From contig VZSE01000755.1 of assembly GCA_013398275.1 (NCBI GenBank), positions 360,271 to 424,270 on the forward strand: 64,000 nt of DNA. Reading direction: 5' to 3'. Position 1 is the first letter of the stretch; every line of letters starts with the position of its first letter. Below are positions 37,895 to 50,311 of this stretch, one piece after another. A program made the position numbers and the translations under genes. Under the pieces are notes generated by a model that did not search any database, was not told where the DNA came from, and worked only from the letters and a program-made list of their open reading frames with translations. The stretch is from Promerops cafer. Taxonomy: Eukaryota; Chordata; Aves; Passeriformes; Nectariniidae.

Positions 37895-40800
37895 CTGAAT
37901 TTGAAATAAACTTAAAAAAAATCCTTCCCTTGTAGACCATAAAGAAGAGTTCTGCAAAGGAAGATGTGCCTCTGTCCTTAGAAGGGATATTCCTGGGGGA
38001 AGCTGGATGACAGCAGCACTGGATACTCCCTGGGGAACCTCAGAGGTGCAAAAGCCAAGGAGGCTTTAGCTCTACTCATGCTCAGAGAAAAAAAATTAAG
38101 GATTGAAAGAGAGGAATCTCCTGCAGTTTTATGTAACAATGGTAAACAAGGATTGTGCCTGATAGATGAACAAGGAAGAAATAATGGGAGCTGAAGCACT
38201 TGAAGTTTTCTTTTTGTTCCATAGGTTATTTTGTTTCTGAGGGAAAACTAAGAGCAGACTCCTACTAGTACTTCATATAACCTGCCTCAGAAAATTTTAA
38301 GGCTGGAAGCAGGCTTAAACATCCCATGGGACTCAGAATTACAGCACATCAGGAGGAAATCAATGGACATGTAACATTTTATACTGAAAAGCTAGAGTAA
38401 ATCAAGAAAAAAAGAAACAACAAAAAAGGGCACCATGGAAACTGCTTTCTTTCACCACCACCCAAGAAGAACTACTTTTTACTCCATGTGCTTTTATAGG
38501 AAACATGTTCCAACCAGGAAGATCTTAAAAGCCAAAGAAATGGTACTTTTTCTTTCAAGAGCAGCAAGTTAGTGTTCCCAAGACCCTCAACAAATTTGTC
38601 CTAAAAGAAAAGGAGCAAGTTTAAAGTCATTCCTGTTTTCACCTGTGTTCTTTCTTCTCCGAATACAATAGCTGTTATTTAGAAATAAAACAATCAAAGA
38701 GGTATAGCAACTGGTAAATGAAAATCTGGAAAATCTGACTTTGCTTTCCTGTCATAGATCAAAGAACACACGAACTGAGCTGTCTGTAAAACCAGTTCTG
38801 TGTGCCTGCACTTCCTAATGACAGCACAGCTTGTCTTGTCAACTCCTGCCTTACAAAATACATAACTTTCCTGCCCAAACAGTTTTGATCAGCACAAGAG
38901 TTGCAGAGTGTTTGGTGTCCTGTGGTAAGATACAAAGCTCTGCTCTTCAGGCTTCTTGGAAAATGAGGGAAACATCATTTTTCTTTATAACTGGATCTTC
39001 CTATTTCTCTTTCAGCGTTCCCATTTTCTAGTTTTCTCTATCTTCCCTCTACCCATACGGCATCAAGTTTTATTTCTTTTTCATTTTTAGTATTAAGAAG
39101 TTGTTTTTGTACTTCAGCCTCTACAAAGCAGCCAGGATCCTGATTGTCAGCAGCAATGTCTAGACATGGTAATTCCTTAAACTCAAAGCCTTTGCACTTC
39201 AGAGAGAGAAATGCAACCCCCAGAGTCGCTCATGTTTTCTGTGCCCCACTGTCCTCCTTTTCACAGCTGAAATAAAAGAGATTTCTGGGATTGTGGCAAA
39301 AAATTCAATGCAAAAGCTGAGCCCACAGAGCTCACTCTGAGCTGGGATGCCCATCACTCCTTTTTGTTGCCACAGGGTCCAGCTGCAAATGTTTAGAATG
39401 AAGAGGAGGTGGGAATTGGATCAGAGCAGCAAGACAAGCACATGGTCTGAACAGCTCCTCTCCCCTCACACAAGCAGCTCAAGCAAGAAATTTTACTTGT
39501 CAAAGGGAAAAAGCAAAATACATTGAGAGATCACTTGGGAAATTCTCTGTTTCCTTCATGTTTAGCTCCACAGCTGTTAGCTTGTCCACATCAACTCCAA
39601 ACTCCCTCACAAGAAGGTGAAAAACACTGAGTATTAACTGCTTATGCACCTTATGGGGTCAGATACTTGTGCAATGACCATATCACATTTTCTGGACACA
39701 AACCCTCCACGATGTCAGGGTAAGGAACCACAAACACGTGGTTCCCAGGGTTAGTTCTGAGGTGTACCCAAAATGCAAATATAGACAAAAGCTGAGCTAG
39801 GTAGCCCACTGGGCACAGCTGATTGGCTTTAATAGGTGTTGATTACACTGCTTATATTGCATGAAATTAAAAAGCTTACAAATGTTATGAGCCATTACCC
39901 TTCCATTTAAGAGATCTTATGACAAGTTAGCAACATTTAATGAAATCCTTTTTAAAATGCCATAGGCAGTCTCCACGAGATTTTGCTTTGAAATGCAACT
40001 TGTGGAGTTATTCCTGAAAGTTTGTTTGCATCAGAGCTTCCTTTCTTGCACATCTTTGGGATGCTCTAATTTGGAAGCTGGTGGGATACTTCAGTTCCCT
40101 GTTGTGCTCTAAATGTGGGGCACACAACACCAGCTTGTTACAGAAAAAAACAGGAACAGGCATGGCAGGATTTAATTCTGATGTTATTTGTCACAGTCCT
40201 TCAGCCAGCCTACAAAATTCCCTGCAAAATTCAAAGCTGAGAGACTTCTGACCAATTTTACTATGAAGGTAAAGGGAAATATTTTCATAGTTGCTGTAAA
40301 ATTTACTTAACTTTCACCTCTTCAGCACACTGGAAATATCACAGAGCCACTAACTGCCCCCAGAGCGCTGGGGCAGCCAAGGTTCAGACTGAAGTAGGCT
40401 CTCTGGATTTCATTGCTTCAGAATGAAATTTATTATTGGAGAGCATATCAGCTTTATAAATCCCACTGGGCACTCACAGCCTGATGCTGTCCACGGACTC
40501 AAATCTGCTTTGGATGGCGACGGCAAAAATATCTGTACCTCAGGTGAGGGCGTTTCTGCCAAAATGATGCCTTTTGCAACTTGTTCTTTCACTGCATCCC
40601 CTGCTGACTGCCAGCTCTCCTCTCTGCTGATCCCTGTGGGGCAAGCAAGACTCAAACTGACCCAGCTGAGAGACACCTACAGCCAAAGAATGTTGGATTT
40701 TAACCCAGCACCAGAGTGGTGGCACAAGGATTGATTAACAAACCCTGCAGGGAGGACAGGAGATGGCCAGGCACAGCTGCAAGATGCTTGTTTGTCTTGG

Positions 40801-43800
40801 CTGTGCCATCCACAGCAACCTTGTTCTTTTTTCTCATCTTCTGAACCAAAAATCAGCCAAAGGGCACCAAGCCATGAAGATGCAGTCAGAGGAGGTGCTG
40901 CAGAAGTGGATCTTGGGTAGTGGGAGACTTTCCTTCCTGAAGCTGCAGTGGCAGCTGAACTGGCCCAGAGGCCAATGCCAGCAGACCAACACCCCCAGAG
41001 CTGGCAGGAGCTCTCACAGGCTCGGCTGTACCACACTCTGCAACAAAGATTCCTCTCTTTGAAGGACCAGGCCCTACTGGAACAGTGAAATGCTGGGAGG
41101 AGCAATGGCTGCAGAGGTGGTGGGAGCAGGCAGGGACAGCTGAGTGATGGCAGCGTGGTGAGACAAAGTGCATTTCCTCATTTCCACCCCGTGAAGGTTT
41201 CAGTGAACATGCTGAAACCCTTAAGCACTCTGCTAGACCAAATCACCAGGAACTAAATCAATGTCCTTTTATTTCTCTGTGAACTTTGACAAAGGAAGAA
41301 AAGGAATTATTTTGTCTTCTCCCTCAAAAAATAGCAACCTTCTTTCATGCTATCTATCTAAAAGCTACATTTCTACTACACAGTTTGAGCCTCATACAAA
41401 GTTGCAATTATCTTGCCATCTGCATTCCCTTTTTATCCAAATTAGTATGTTATATTGCTTATAAATATGTATTTATGGCTTTGAGGCAGGTATGCCCCAC
41501 TGCAGGCACATGTCACTGTTTAATCCAAATACATGGTTTATTGTTTTGCAGTCAGTATTTTTAGCTTGGAGGCAGGTAGACCTGCAGAGCAAATAATACA
41601 AAAGAATATGGCCATTAGAGAAGTGCTTCTGTGCTTTTAAATTATAGCACTCTTATTCCAGAACTGAACACAGTGAGATGAGTACATTGGCAAAATAATT
41701 ATTTATCACTCTTGAAAGCTTCCTTTAAATTTCTATCATTCAAATACTGGCTGGGGAGAATGCAAAGGACAGAGAAACATATTTTAGGCACTTGATGGTG
41801 TAGCTTTTTTTCTGATAACTTACTAAACACCAATGAAGGGAATAGCAGTTATCAGCCCTAATTCACAACTGTGAATTTTTCAGGCCAAACAGACGCCCTT
41901 GCAGAATCCCAGCCAGGTGTTAATGACAGCCCCAGCCCTCCTTCCACTGGAGTCACCAGTTCTTTTGCATGGCTGCAGATGAGGGCAGGTTTGCTCTGAC
42001 ACTCTGAGCAAGCACGGAGCTCTCAGAGAGACACTCCCTGCCAAAGAGTAGGACAGGGACCCCTAACATCCCCCCAAAAAGGAAAATTACAAAAAGACAC
42101 AGTCCTTTGCCTCTTTCTTTCCTGTGATGTATCGGGTTTTTCTTTTAAACTCTTTTTTTTTAGCTGATTAAAAATAACAGGAAGCAGACCTTCAACATGA
42201 AACCAGCTACATACACTAAGAGATCTCCTTATAAAGACACTTGAAAATCTCCTCAAAATCTGTTCAGAGAATTTTTCCATCCCTTACACCTGTGCAACAG
42301 CAGAGCTTGGAGCTCCCCCGGGCAGAAAGTTTGGTGCTCACATTTAGTTGTGTTCCCAGACCCATCAATAGGAGAGTCTGAAAGAGAGCTGAAGGGACAG
42401 GACCCCAGCCAAGTGCTTTTTACTGAAGCAAAGTCAAAGTTGTCAGGAAAATCCATCTTCTTGTCTTTAGAAGTGTTCAGTGTAAGAAAAATAAAGCCCA
42501 GGTGTAAACATTTGCAAACTGAGTTTATTTTTTCCCTATCTATGCAGTTGGAATGAACACTGAAAAGGCAAACCCATCCTAATCCTATCAGGGCAATGTT
42601 CTTCTCTTCTTCCTGAAACTGAGATTATCATCTCACTGGTTGTCAGACAGCTCCTGAGAGAAGTAATTCACTGGATTTTCCTGTGTAATCACAGCACAGG
42701 ATTTTATTTCTGTTGTTATCTGGATGGGAAATGCACACAGCTTGTTCTGTGTCTTGCCCCTTTCAAGTTACTTACAGACCTGGATGTGCCAGGCTTCAAA
42801 ACACCCCAGCTGCTCTAAGCAAGCTAAATCTGGGCTAACTCTAAATTGCAAGCAACTTGCTTCTTAGCAGCTCATCTCAACACAGGCAGGAAAATTTCCA
42901 GTTTTAAATTTCTATTCCAATTAAAGCAATGAAGACTGAAGTCCCCTAAACTGTTGCCACTTCTTTCCAGGACATAAAATTAACGATTTCTACTGCTGTG
43001 TACAACTTTCAGTCAAAGTTGGTCTGATTTATAAGCAAGCAGATGGCTCACACGATAGTCCACAATAAATTACAACAGTTAGAAAGACAGCTACATTTTG
43101 AGAGTGACAGTGCAGCTGAGCTACAGATGGGTTTATAGATGACCCTTCCAATTTTTAATAATCTTCATAATTTATCTGCAAGTAAAGAAATGTGAGAATT
43201 CCTAATGCACCTCCTTGACTAAGTACAAATCACTTTTATTTACACAGGCAATACTTCATGGTCCAGCTATCTTCTTAATTAAAGGCAGCAAGATGCTCAT
43301 GTTCCATGCAAGTGGCATGGAAAAAACACTGCTCAGTGTGCAATATGTTCAGCTGGGAGTTCAGGATGCTCTGAACACTCTGGGAAAAGGGAACATATTC
43401 ATCTCCTTTATTTAAAAGAAAGCTACGAGGGTGCAAACACTGCTACCACCTGCTCATTAACCTCCAGATAAACTTTAGGCTTGTAAAATGACAAGGTTAC
43501 ATTTTTTTTGCAAGCTCTGATGCTTGAAAACAGGTTCCTAATCCATCCTACACATCCAGTACTACTGAGACAGGACTAGGACGGAAAACAGCAGCAACAG
43601 AGACCCTCTACTCTGTATAAAACCAGAAGGGATTTGGGGGGTCAGTCTTGAGTGGGTGAGGGAAAAAGAAAGCAAATCTTGGGGGTGTCAGATGTAGGAA
43701 AAAAACCTGGCTGGAAGCAGGCTTAAGAAGTCAGTCCATGTCAGTGATTTCTCTGCCTGGGACCAAACCACATCCATGCAATCCTTCTGCTGAAATTTGG

Positions 43801-45459
43801 AATCCCAGCTGGAATGAGAAGCACATCTAAGTGCAGCTCCTCTGTCTGTAAAGGGGATGAAGGGAGCAGGACCTAGCAGGGCTCTTTAAGGCACAAACTA
43901 CAGAAGCTCAGAGGTGCCCACCCAGCAGTCTCTTGGGATGACATTTGAGGGCTTTTCCTCCTCTCTAACCCTTGATCTTCCCTTCCAGCCAAATCAATTT
44001 GAAAAAGAAATCCACTTTTAAGTGGAAATCCAAAACTATCATTAAAACAGAAGGCAGAGCTCCTAGGAAAGCAAATCAGTGTGTAATTTTAATTACCAGC
44101 TTCCTGGGATTCAAGAGATGCAGCAGAGAAGAAGAGGCACCAGTGACAAATTCAGGCTTTCAAGAATAATCACAATTCCCATTTTGGAGATATTTTGGCA
44201 GGGATCTCCCAGCTCTGTGTGCAGCTCTGCAGCACATGGGGGAGCAGCACCACAGAGACACACGACTGGGAATAGAGCTCATGGGACTGCAGCCACTTAC
44301 ACAAAAAGGGATTTTTCCCTGCCCTTTCCAGGCAGCAGCAATGCTCCTTCACCCACTACACAGAACAATACTGCAGTTAAATTTGTTGAGTTTATAAAAA
44401 AAAAATAATTAAATTCTTCTATAAATAACCAGCATCTAAAAGTCTTTGGAGTTCACTATTTATTACTGTACACAACTCTTAGGTTGTTTAATTAAACGTA
44501 TGAAAAATTGTATATGACAGATTATTTCTGGGATGCTCTTTACTATATTATTTGTCATATTTGTTTCTGTTACTCTTCACATATTTAAAGCTGCATTATG
44601 CACTTCTGAAGACCCAGGGAAGATCACTCTAGAATTAGTATGGATGTTCATCTGTTACTGAGCTCTGAGTTTGGCACTTTATTTTAACAATATTCATCAG
44701 GTTCAGGAACAGCTACCACGCTTCCCTCCAAGACAACACTGGGTCATACTACTGTTCTTTAAAAAGATCGAGTGTTGATTATTTAGCAATATTTTTAAAT
44801 ATTCTGTAACTATAAACCTTTGATTGACTGCAATCCTTTCATTTGCTTTCAAGAGGCCAATTCACACACAGCACAAGAAAGCAGAAGATCTCTGCTGCTG
44901 CCCCCAGCCCAAAAACAGTTCCAGGGTTGCCACAAGCAACCTAAAAGCCAGCAGAGGCCATTCCAGTTTATTCCAAAAGCCAGAGGACAATGTGCATGGT
45001 CTGTGTAGCTGTGTGGTTAACACAGTTTCCAGGACTCATCTACTGAAGGCAGCAGGGATGCTCCAGCTCCCCAGACTGCAGATCAGAGCTTCTGGCTGGC
45101 AGCTACATCCTCCTCCAGCTAACAGCACAAATAATCCTGGATGGGGGAAAAAGCAGGGAACACACACAGGCCTTACCTTACACCTGTTCCTTGCATTCAG
45201 TAATCTGTCAATGGTGTGGAAATTACTTCCACAGCCTCAGGAAAGGGACACCTTTTGCACCCCCTGACGTTTTAAAATGTAGATCAATATGATAATATGA
45301 AAACAGTAAACTCCCCAATAGCAAGAAGTCGTTCTCACTTCTCTTAGCAATCAAATATTATTTCCATCAATGTAACTAGAGAAAAAGAAATGTAGGTAGT
45401 GATTTGTCAGTCTATTTATCAAACCAACTGCTGCACCTGGTTCCCACATATTTTATATT

Positions 45460-45780
45460 AAAAGGTGAATGACATGTAAGGTTTTACAGGTTCTGTTTTA
45501 ATTCAGGGCTGAAAGCATTTATAGATATGAAGGTTTTCTTATTAAGTTTTCTTCCTGAATGATTATGCTTGTTCAAATCAATTCCTAGCCATCTTACAGA
45601 GGTTACAACCTTCAATAATTAAATGGGATATTGTATTGGCTGTTTTGTTCATTATGCTCCAAGTTCCAATTTCTACAAGAGCACCGAAATGCTAAGATAA
45701 AAGGATGTTAAGTTTATTTAATTAGCTGCCGTTGTTATCAAAAGGGAAGGCTGGTATCTGACTCAAATTAACACTTTAGA
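45460..45780. promoter_or_regulatory. AT-rich unique block near exon 4; candidate intronic element
   Basis: About 320 bp of complex AT-rich sequence include TCAATAATTAAATGGG and TTTAATTAGCTGCCG, starting roughly 730 bp downstream of exon 4 in the direction of transcription. It could act in transcription or splicing, or be neutral. Confidence 0.25.
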
Positions 45781-46512
45781 TCAGGAAACAAGACAGATGA
45801 TATTTTCTGACACGGATCCTGGAAACTCTGTAGTTGTTTCAGGTATTTTAAAGCTGCTCAGGACATACAGGATTGCATTAGAAAGATCAAAAGTCACCAA
45901 CAGCCAACGAAGTGCTGCTATGAAAATGTTATTTCAATCACACTTGGGTTCTTTCTCATTTCCAGTAGTTAACATTCTTGCCACTTTTGTCAAGCAGTCA
46001 CTTTTAGCAGCATTGAATTTTAACTACACATAATTTTAAACCAACATGAAATAGGACTGAGCACATACTATGGGTTCATTGTGCTAATGAACAACAGATC
46101 AGGCCCTTTGCCACGGCACCACCTCTCTGCTATCCAGAAAAGCTGTAACTGGTTAAAAGTGAGCTGGATTTCAGACCTGCCAGCCATCCCTCTGCCTCAG
46201 AAATAACAGGTCCTCCAGCTGAGCGTTGTTTAGGATTTACCTCAAAAGAAAGCAAAGACAGTGTGAAATTCCAGAGGTCCTGGAAGAGTTTTAACTGTGG
46301 CTTACACAAACCAGAGCCATGGCTACCAACTTTGGAACTGCCCAGAGGATGCAGTGTCTGGATGAAGTCCTCAAAGCCTTGCTCCCCAAACTGCATCTGT
46401 ATAGAGGCCAGTGGCCAAAGCAATTTATGCAGTAACCACGTCACCCTGCCACTTCATGGTTTCTTTCTGCTAGGGCTACAGAAACAAACCTATTCCTTTC
46501 CCCAAAACTTAC

Positions 46513-46614
46513 TGGTCTTGATCGGATTTCTTTGGCGTAGAGAGGTTTCAAGAATTCTGAATCTCCTTCAAGCTTCAGACCCTTTTCTGTGATCCTCAGG
46601 TTCCCCATTCCATC
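46513..46614 (-). CDS. SGCD: SGCD exon 4: first extracellular segment after the membrane helix
   Basis: This 102-bp exon encodes 34 codons, from DGMGNLRITEKG to the end KEIRSRP, about residues 64-97 of the mammalian protein by my count. It starts just after the expected transmembrane segment and opens the extracellular sarcoglycan domain, which forms a beta-helix-like stalk with beta- and gamma-sarcoglycan. The acceptor has a strong pyrimidine tract (GTTTCTTTTTGCCTGTCTTTCAG, split as TTTCAG then GATGG), and the donor is CCA followed by GTAAGT. Both boundaries are phase 0, so the exon is a complete set of codons. Compared with human SGCD from memory it differs only by conservative changes, for example K for Q in FLKPLY and R for Q in EIRSRP. 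A raw reading frame runs past both ends into intron, so the splice sites define the coding part. The only serious alternative is SGCZ, which has different residues (a VTKKGIRL-type sequence) here. Confidence 0.96.
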
Positions 46615-49600
46615 CTGAAAGACAGGCAAAAAGAAACAACCCTATTAGTTACAATTACTAAATTCACCAGGCTGCCAATAGCTGATTTTTGTCCATTGAA
46701 GATAACACGTATAGCACTGGGAGGCACTAGAGAATGCAATTACTTGTGTTATCCTTGTAGCTCAGTTTCTGTGAAAAAAATAAATTTCTATTCAGAACTA
46801 TCTGCAATGCCCCCCAGTAAACCATTTACACAGATGAAAGATGTTCCTTTAAGCTAAGTCATTCTCTACTCAGAGAGGCAGTGATGCTCTGTGTTAACAG
46901 GAAACTATTCACTGTAATATTCACTGCCTGCCTTTATAATATAATAATATACCTGCTCATTCATAGCAAATCCCTGTAAAGAAAGTGTGATTAATATCTG
47001 TACAGATACACTCAGAGGAGAACTGTACTAAAATATATTTCACCTCCGACACATGAAAGTTCTAACTTTTATTAAGATGAGGGATTTAGCTTCATTTAGG
47101 CTATAATTGCTTAGAAAGGGTGTGTAAGAAACAGTGTGGGTAGGGAATTGCACAGGTGCATCTATAATCAAAACCACATCAAATCTGAAGTATTATTTCC
47201 AATATTCAGGGTGATTGTCAAAGTTTGCAAGGATTGAGGCAAACTGTTTTTTTCTGAGAAAAAGATGGTTTGAAGAATACCTTTTAGCAAAAAACTGTCT
47301 GAAATCACCAGGATTGGAGAGTAACACTAGCACATCCATGCCTAACTGACAGCTGTTTTGGGGATTTTAAAGGAAAGGTGAATGCACTTGGGTAGAAGGC
47401 ATAAGAAGATCAAGAGGAGAGCAGGAAAATCCAGGGAAAGCACGTGTATTTGGATATACATCTAGCATGCTCTCCAATCCAGATGCAAAAATCTGCCTAC
47501 TTCCTCCCATTGCAAGAGCACCCCCAGCCCCAAACGAGGAATCAGTGTCTCTGCAAGAGAGTGGAGATCTAACCCAGACAGATTTCCATGGACTGCTGCC
47601 AAAAGCTCTGAATTTGGAGGGATGAAAATCAGAGACATCGCACGGCTCAGCAGCAACACTGGTCACCTGCCAGAGGTTCTCCTGTTCCAAGAAGTGCCAT
47701 TCCCAGGTAGTTCCCTGCCAAGTTAAGATTGTTCTTGCCAGTTCCTGGTGTCTCATGAACAAAGGTGATGCTGGTTGATAAAGTGACTGCTGTCATCTCA
47801 TTTTGAACTGAAGGCTGTAAGCAAATTTGAGAGACAGATGCTGGAAATGCTACTGAGATGGGTCATAAAATGCCACTCCCCACATTTGCTGGCCTTACGT
47901 GTGAAATATTGACCTGTGAATTCTGGGTTGGTGGTGGCACAGAAGGGGTTCATTTATCTCAAGCAAAAGTATGGAGTAAAATGAGTGAAATATGATTATG
48001 CACCAAAAAGCCCAGATTAAATTTTGATAGCAGTGTGCTTTGCGATTTGAGCGAGCAGGAATTATTACAGCTATCTACAGACCCTCAGACGTTTTGGGCT
48101 GCTAAAAAATCTCTACAGTTTTCTTTCCCCCAAAATAGATTATCTCAGTAAGGTTACAAGCCCGGAGGGCTTTCACAGAGCAGTGTCTTCTCTGGTTTTA
48201 TTAAGGAAAGTTGCAGGCCAGGCGAGCTGCTCTGTGCCCAGCCAGCTGCAGCAGGGACCATCTCCGTGGACATGCAATGCTGACCCCTCCAGGGCTGGCT
48301 CCTCAGCTGAAGTGGGGCAATACTTTGCCAGTAACATGGACCTAGGGATAAAAAGGGACTTGTCAAGCCACCACTGAAGCCGTGGCAAACCAGCAATTTC
48401 GGTGACTCACAATTCTGTTCTGTTGTAATGACACTGATCCAGAATCCCACTCTGCTCTTCTTGTGTTTCTCTTTCTCTCCTTCACCCTCTGTCTCCCAAA
48501 TGTGGTCCAAAGGATTTTTACATATAAAAAACACACATAAGGGAAGTTTAGCTGACAGCCAGCAGGTCCTACACATCCCAAAAGAGGTATCAGGCCTATG
48601 GGATGATGTACTACAATCAAAACATCAAGGACACATTTGATTAATCAAAGTTGGTGTATCCTCTTACAAACCCACTGGATTGGAGAGAAAGAGGCATTTC
48701 CCCATGCTTTTTTCTCAATCTTTGATCCTTCTCAACCTCTACCCCCCACTCACCTTTCCCTCCTCCTGCACCTGCCAGAAGCAATAAGAGCTGTGCCCAC
48801 CACACATCCTCCCTTGACTTCCAGGTGTTTGGGAGTGGATCAATGCTTAGCACTGACTTACCACAATTAACTCTCCACTGCTCCTGTTTCTCATGATTAA
48901 AGCTGACAGGTTTTTTGTGGTGACAGTCTGGCTCAGCAGGTGAAAAAACAAGCTGAGGTTGTACCCTGAGTTTAACAAGTATCTTGGCCTCTTACCATAC
49001 TATCACTATAAAATGATATTCCTCTATTATTTCCCATTAGAAAAAAAAACTAAGAAGCTCACAGGATTATACAGAGGTCCCAAAATACAGATACATTAGA
49101 GAGGAATTATTGTTGGAAAGACTACTTCACATGTTGTTTTGGATAAAGTATCTTCATCCTCCCTAAATTATATGGTTTAATAACAAATAAATGTCATATT
49201 CTGCTACAGAGAATAGATATGAAAGTTCCTATGAAATTTCATGGACTGTGACCTATAAAATGTAGCAGAAAACTGCCTAGAGTGACAAAGACCAAGATGT
49301 TTTATTAAACATTGTGTCTGTGATTGGTATATATCCTTATCTGCCACTCTTGTGCTTGTGAATAAGGAGAAGTATTGATTATTTCATACTCTGCCATCTG
49401 AAAATCATTGTTTCTCTCCTTTTTACTAATAGACTCCTCAGCAGAGTGAATGATTTTATAGTGCAGGCACAAGCCAGGTTTGTGGGAGCTCCCAGGAGGC
49501 AAGCTCTAAACAATAGGCAGAGTTGGGAACCTTCCATCACCACCTGCTCTGAATTTTTCTGCTTTTTGGGAGGGCATGGCAAAAACTTTCACATCAATTA

Positions 49601-49960
49601 CATCATTTATGTCCTCTCTCTTTTTATGCAGTGCCTTGTACTGGACAGGCATAAAAATTTATGTGCTATTCCTGACTGCTCTGGCTTGAAAGGGGATAGC
49701 AATCCTGAACAACATAAATGTCATTTTGGTGATGCTGAATGAGAAAGGAATTTTGGATTTTAGTAGCTTGAGAAGCATCTCATTTTTACAGCCAATTATG
49801 AATGATGGTATTACTGTTAGGGGAAGAGCTCAGCATTGATGCTGTCTGATCACCAAAGCTCCTCTCTGCCTTTTGGTTGGCAATGTGGCCACACAAGTGG
49901 CTAAAGCCCAGCTTGTGGTTTTTTACTTTTTAACAATTTGGGTTACTTTAATTTTACTTC

Positions 49961-49974
49961 TTTTTTTTTTTTTT
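49961..49974. repeat. T14 homopolymer
   Basis: A run of 14 T about 100 bp left of the CR1 copy at 50.1 kb. No link between the two is visible. Confidence 0.95.
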
Positions 49975-50065
49975 AATTGCAAGGCTGGTATGAGGAAGAT
50001 CCAGCTAACGAAATAAGAAAAAAAATCAGCCACCCTAACCAGAGACAAGTAACTGCTGTGCTAAA

Positions 50066-50311
50066 GGCATAAAACTGAGAGTAGGCTTAGATTAGATATT
50101 AGGAAGAAATTCTTCTCTGAGGGAGTGGTGAGGCCCTGGCACAGGGTGCCCAGAGCAGCTGTGGCTGCCCCTGGATCTCTGGAAGTGTCCAAGGTCAGGC
50201 TGGACAGGGCTTGGAGCAGCCTGGGACAGTGGAAGGTGTCCCTGCCATGGCAGGGGTGGAACACCATGATCTTTAAGGTCGCTTCCAACCCAAACTTTTC
50301 TATAATTCTAC
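50066..50311 (+). mobile_element. CR1 LINE 3' end, plus orientation
   Basis: About 245 bp match the 3' untranslated end of avian CR1 non-LTR retrotransposons. Recognisable pieces are the TTAGATATTAGGAAGAAATT stretch, the GGTGAGGCCCTGGCACAGG and GTGCCCAGAGCAGCTGTGG stretches, and the terminal CTTCCAACCCAAAC followed by a degraded ATTCTATG-type end. The copy is truncated at its 5' end, as is typical, and carries no reverse transcriptase. It is the best preserved CR1 copy in the window and lies in the opposite orientation to SGCD. Confidence 0.9.

Larger units (their letters stand above)
26479..46512 (-). other. SGCD: SGCD intron 4 (complete, 20,034 bp)
   Basis: This is the largest complete intron in the window, with donor CCA then GTAAGT and acceptor TTCCAG. 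I noticed no CR1 3' end in it, which makes it the most repeat-poor large block. Its visible special sequences are the TTTCT/TTTCTA pyrimidine tract at 31.42-31.48 kb, a 20-bp near-palindrome at 37.88 kb, and an AT-rich, TAAT-containing stretch at 45.46-45.78 kb close to exon 4. The open frames seen here (for example 33634-34113 plus strand) look like chance frames. Confidence 0.9.

Noticed and set aside
41812..41855. 9-bp inverted repeat CTGATAACT / AGTTATCAG with a 26-base loop
   Set aside because: Arms of this length and spacing are expected by chance in 64 kb, and nothing else supports a function.
46513..46614. Alternative identity as zeta- or gamma-sarcoglycan
   Set aside because: The residues LRITEKGLKLEGDSEF here and NILN in exon 5 follow delta-sarcoglycan. 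The paralogues differ at these positions as I remember them.
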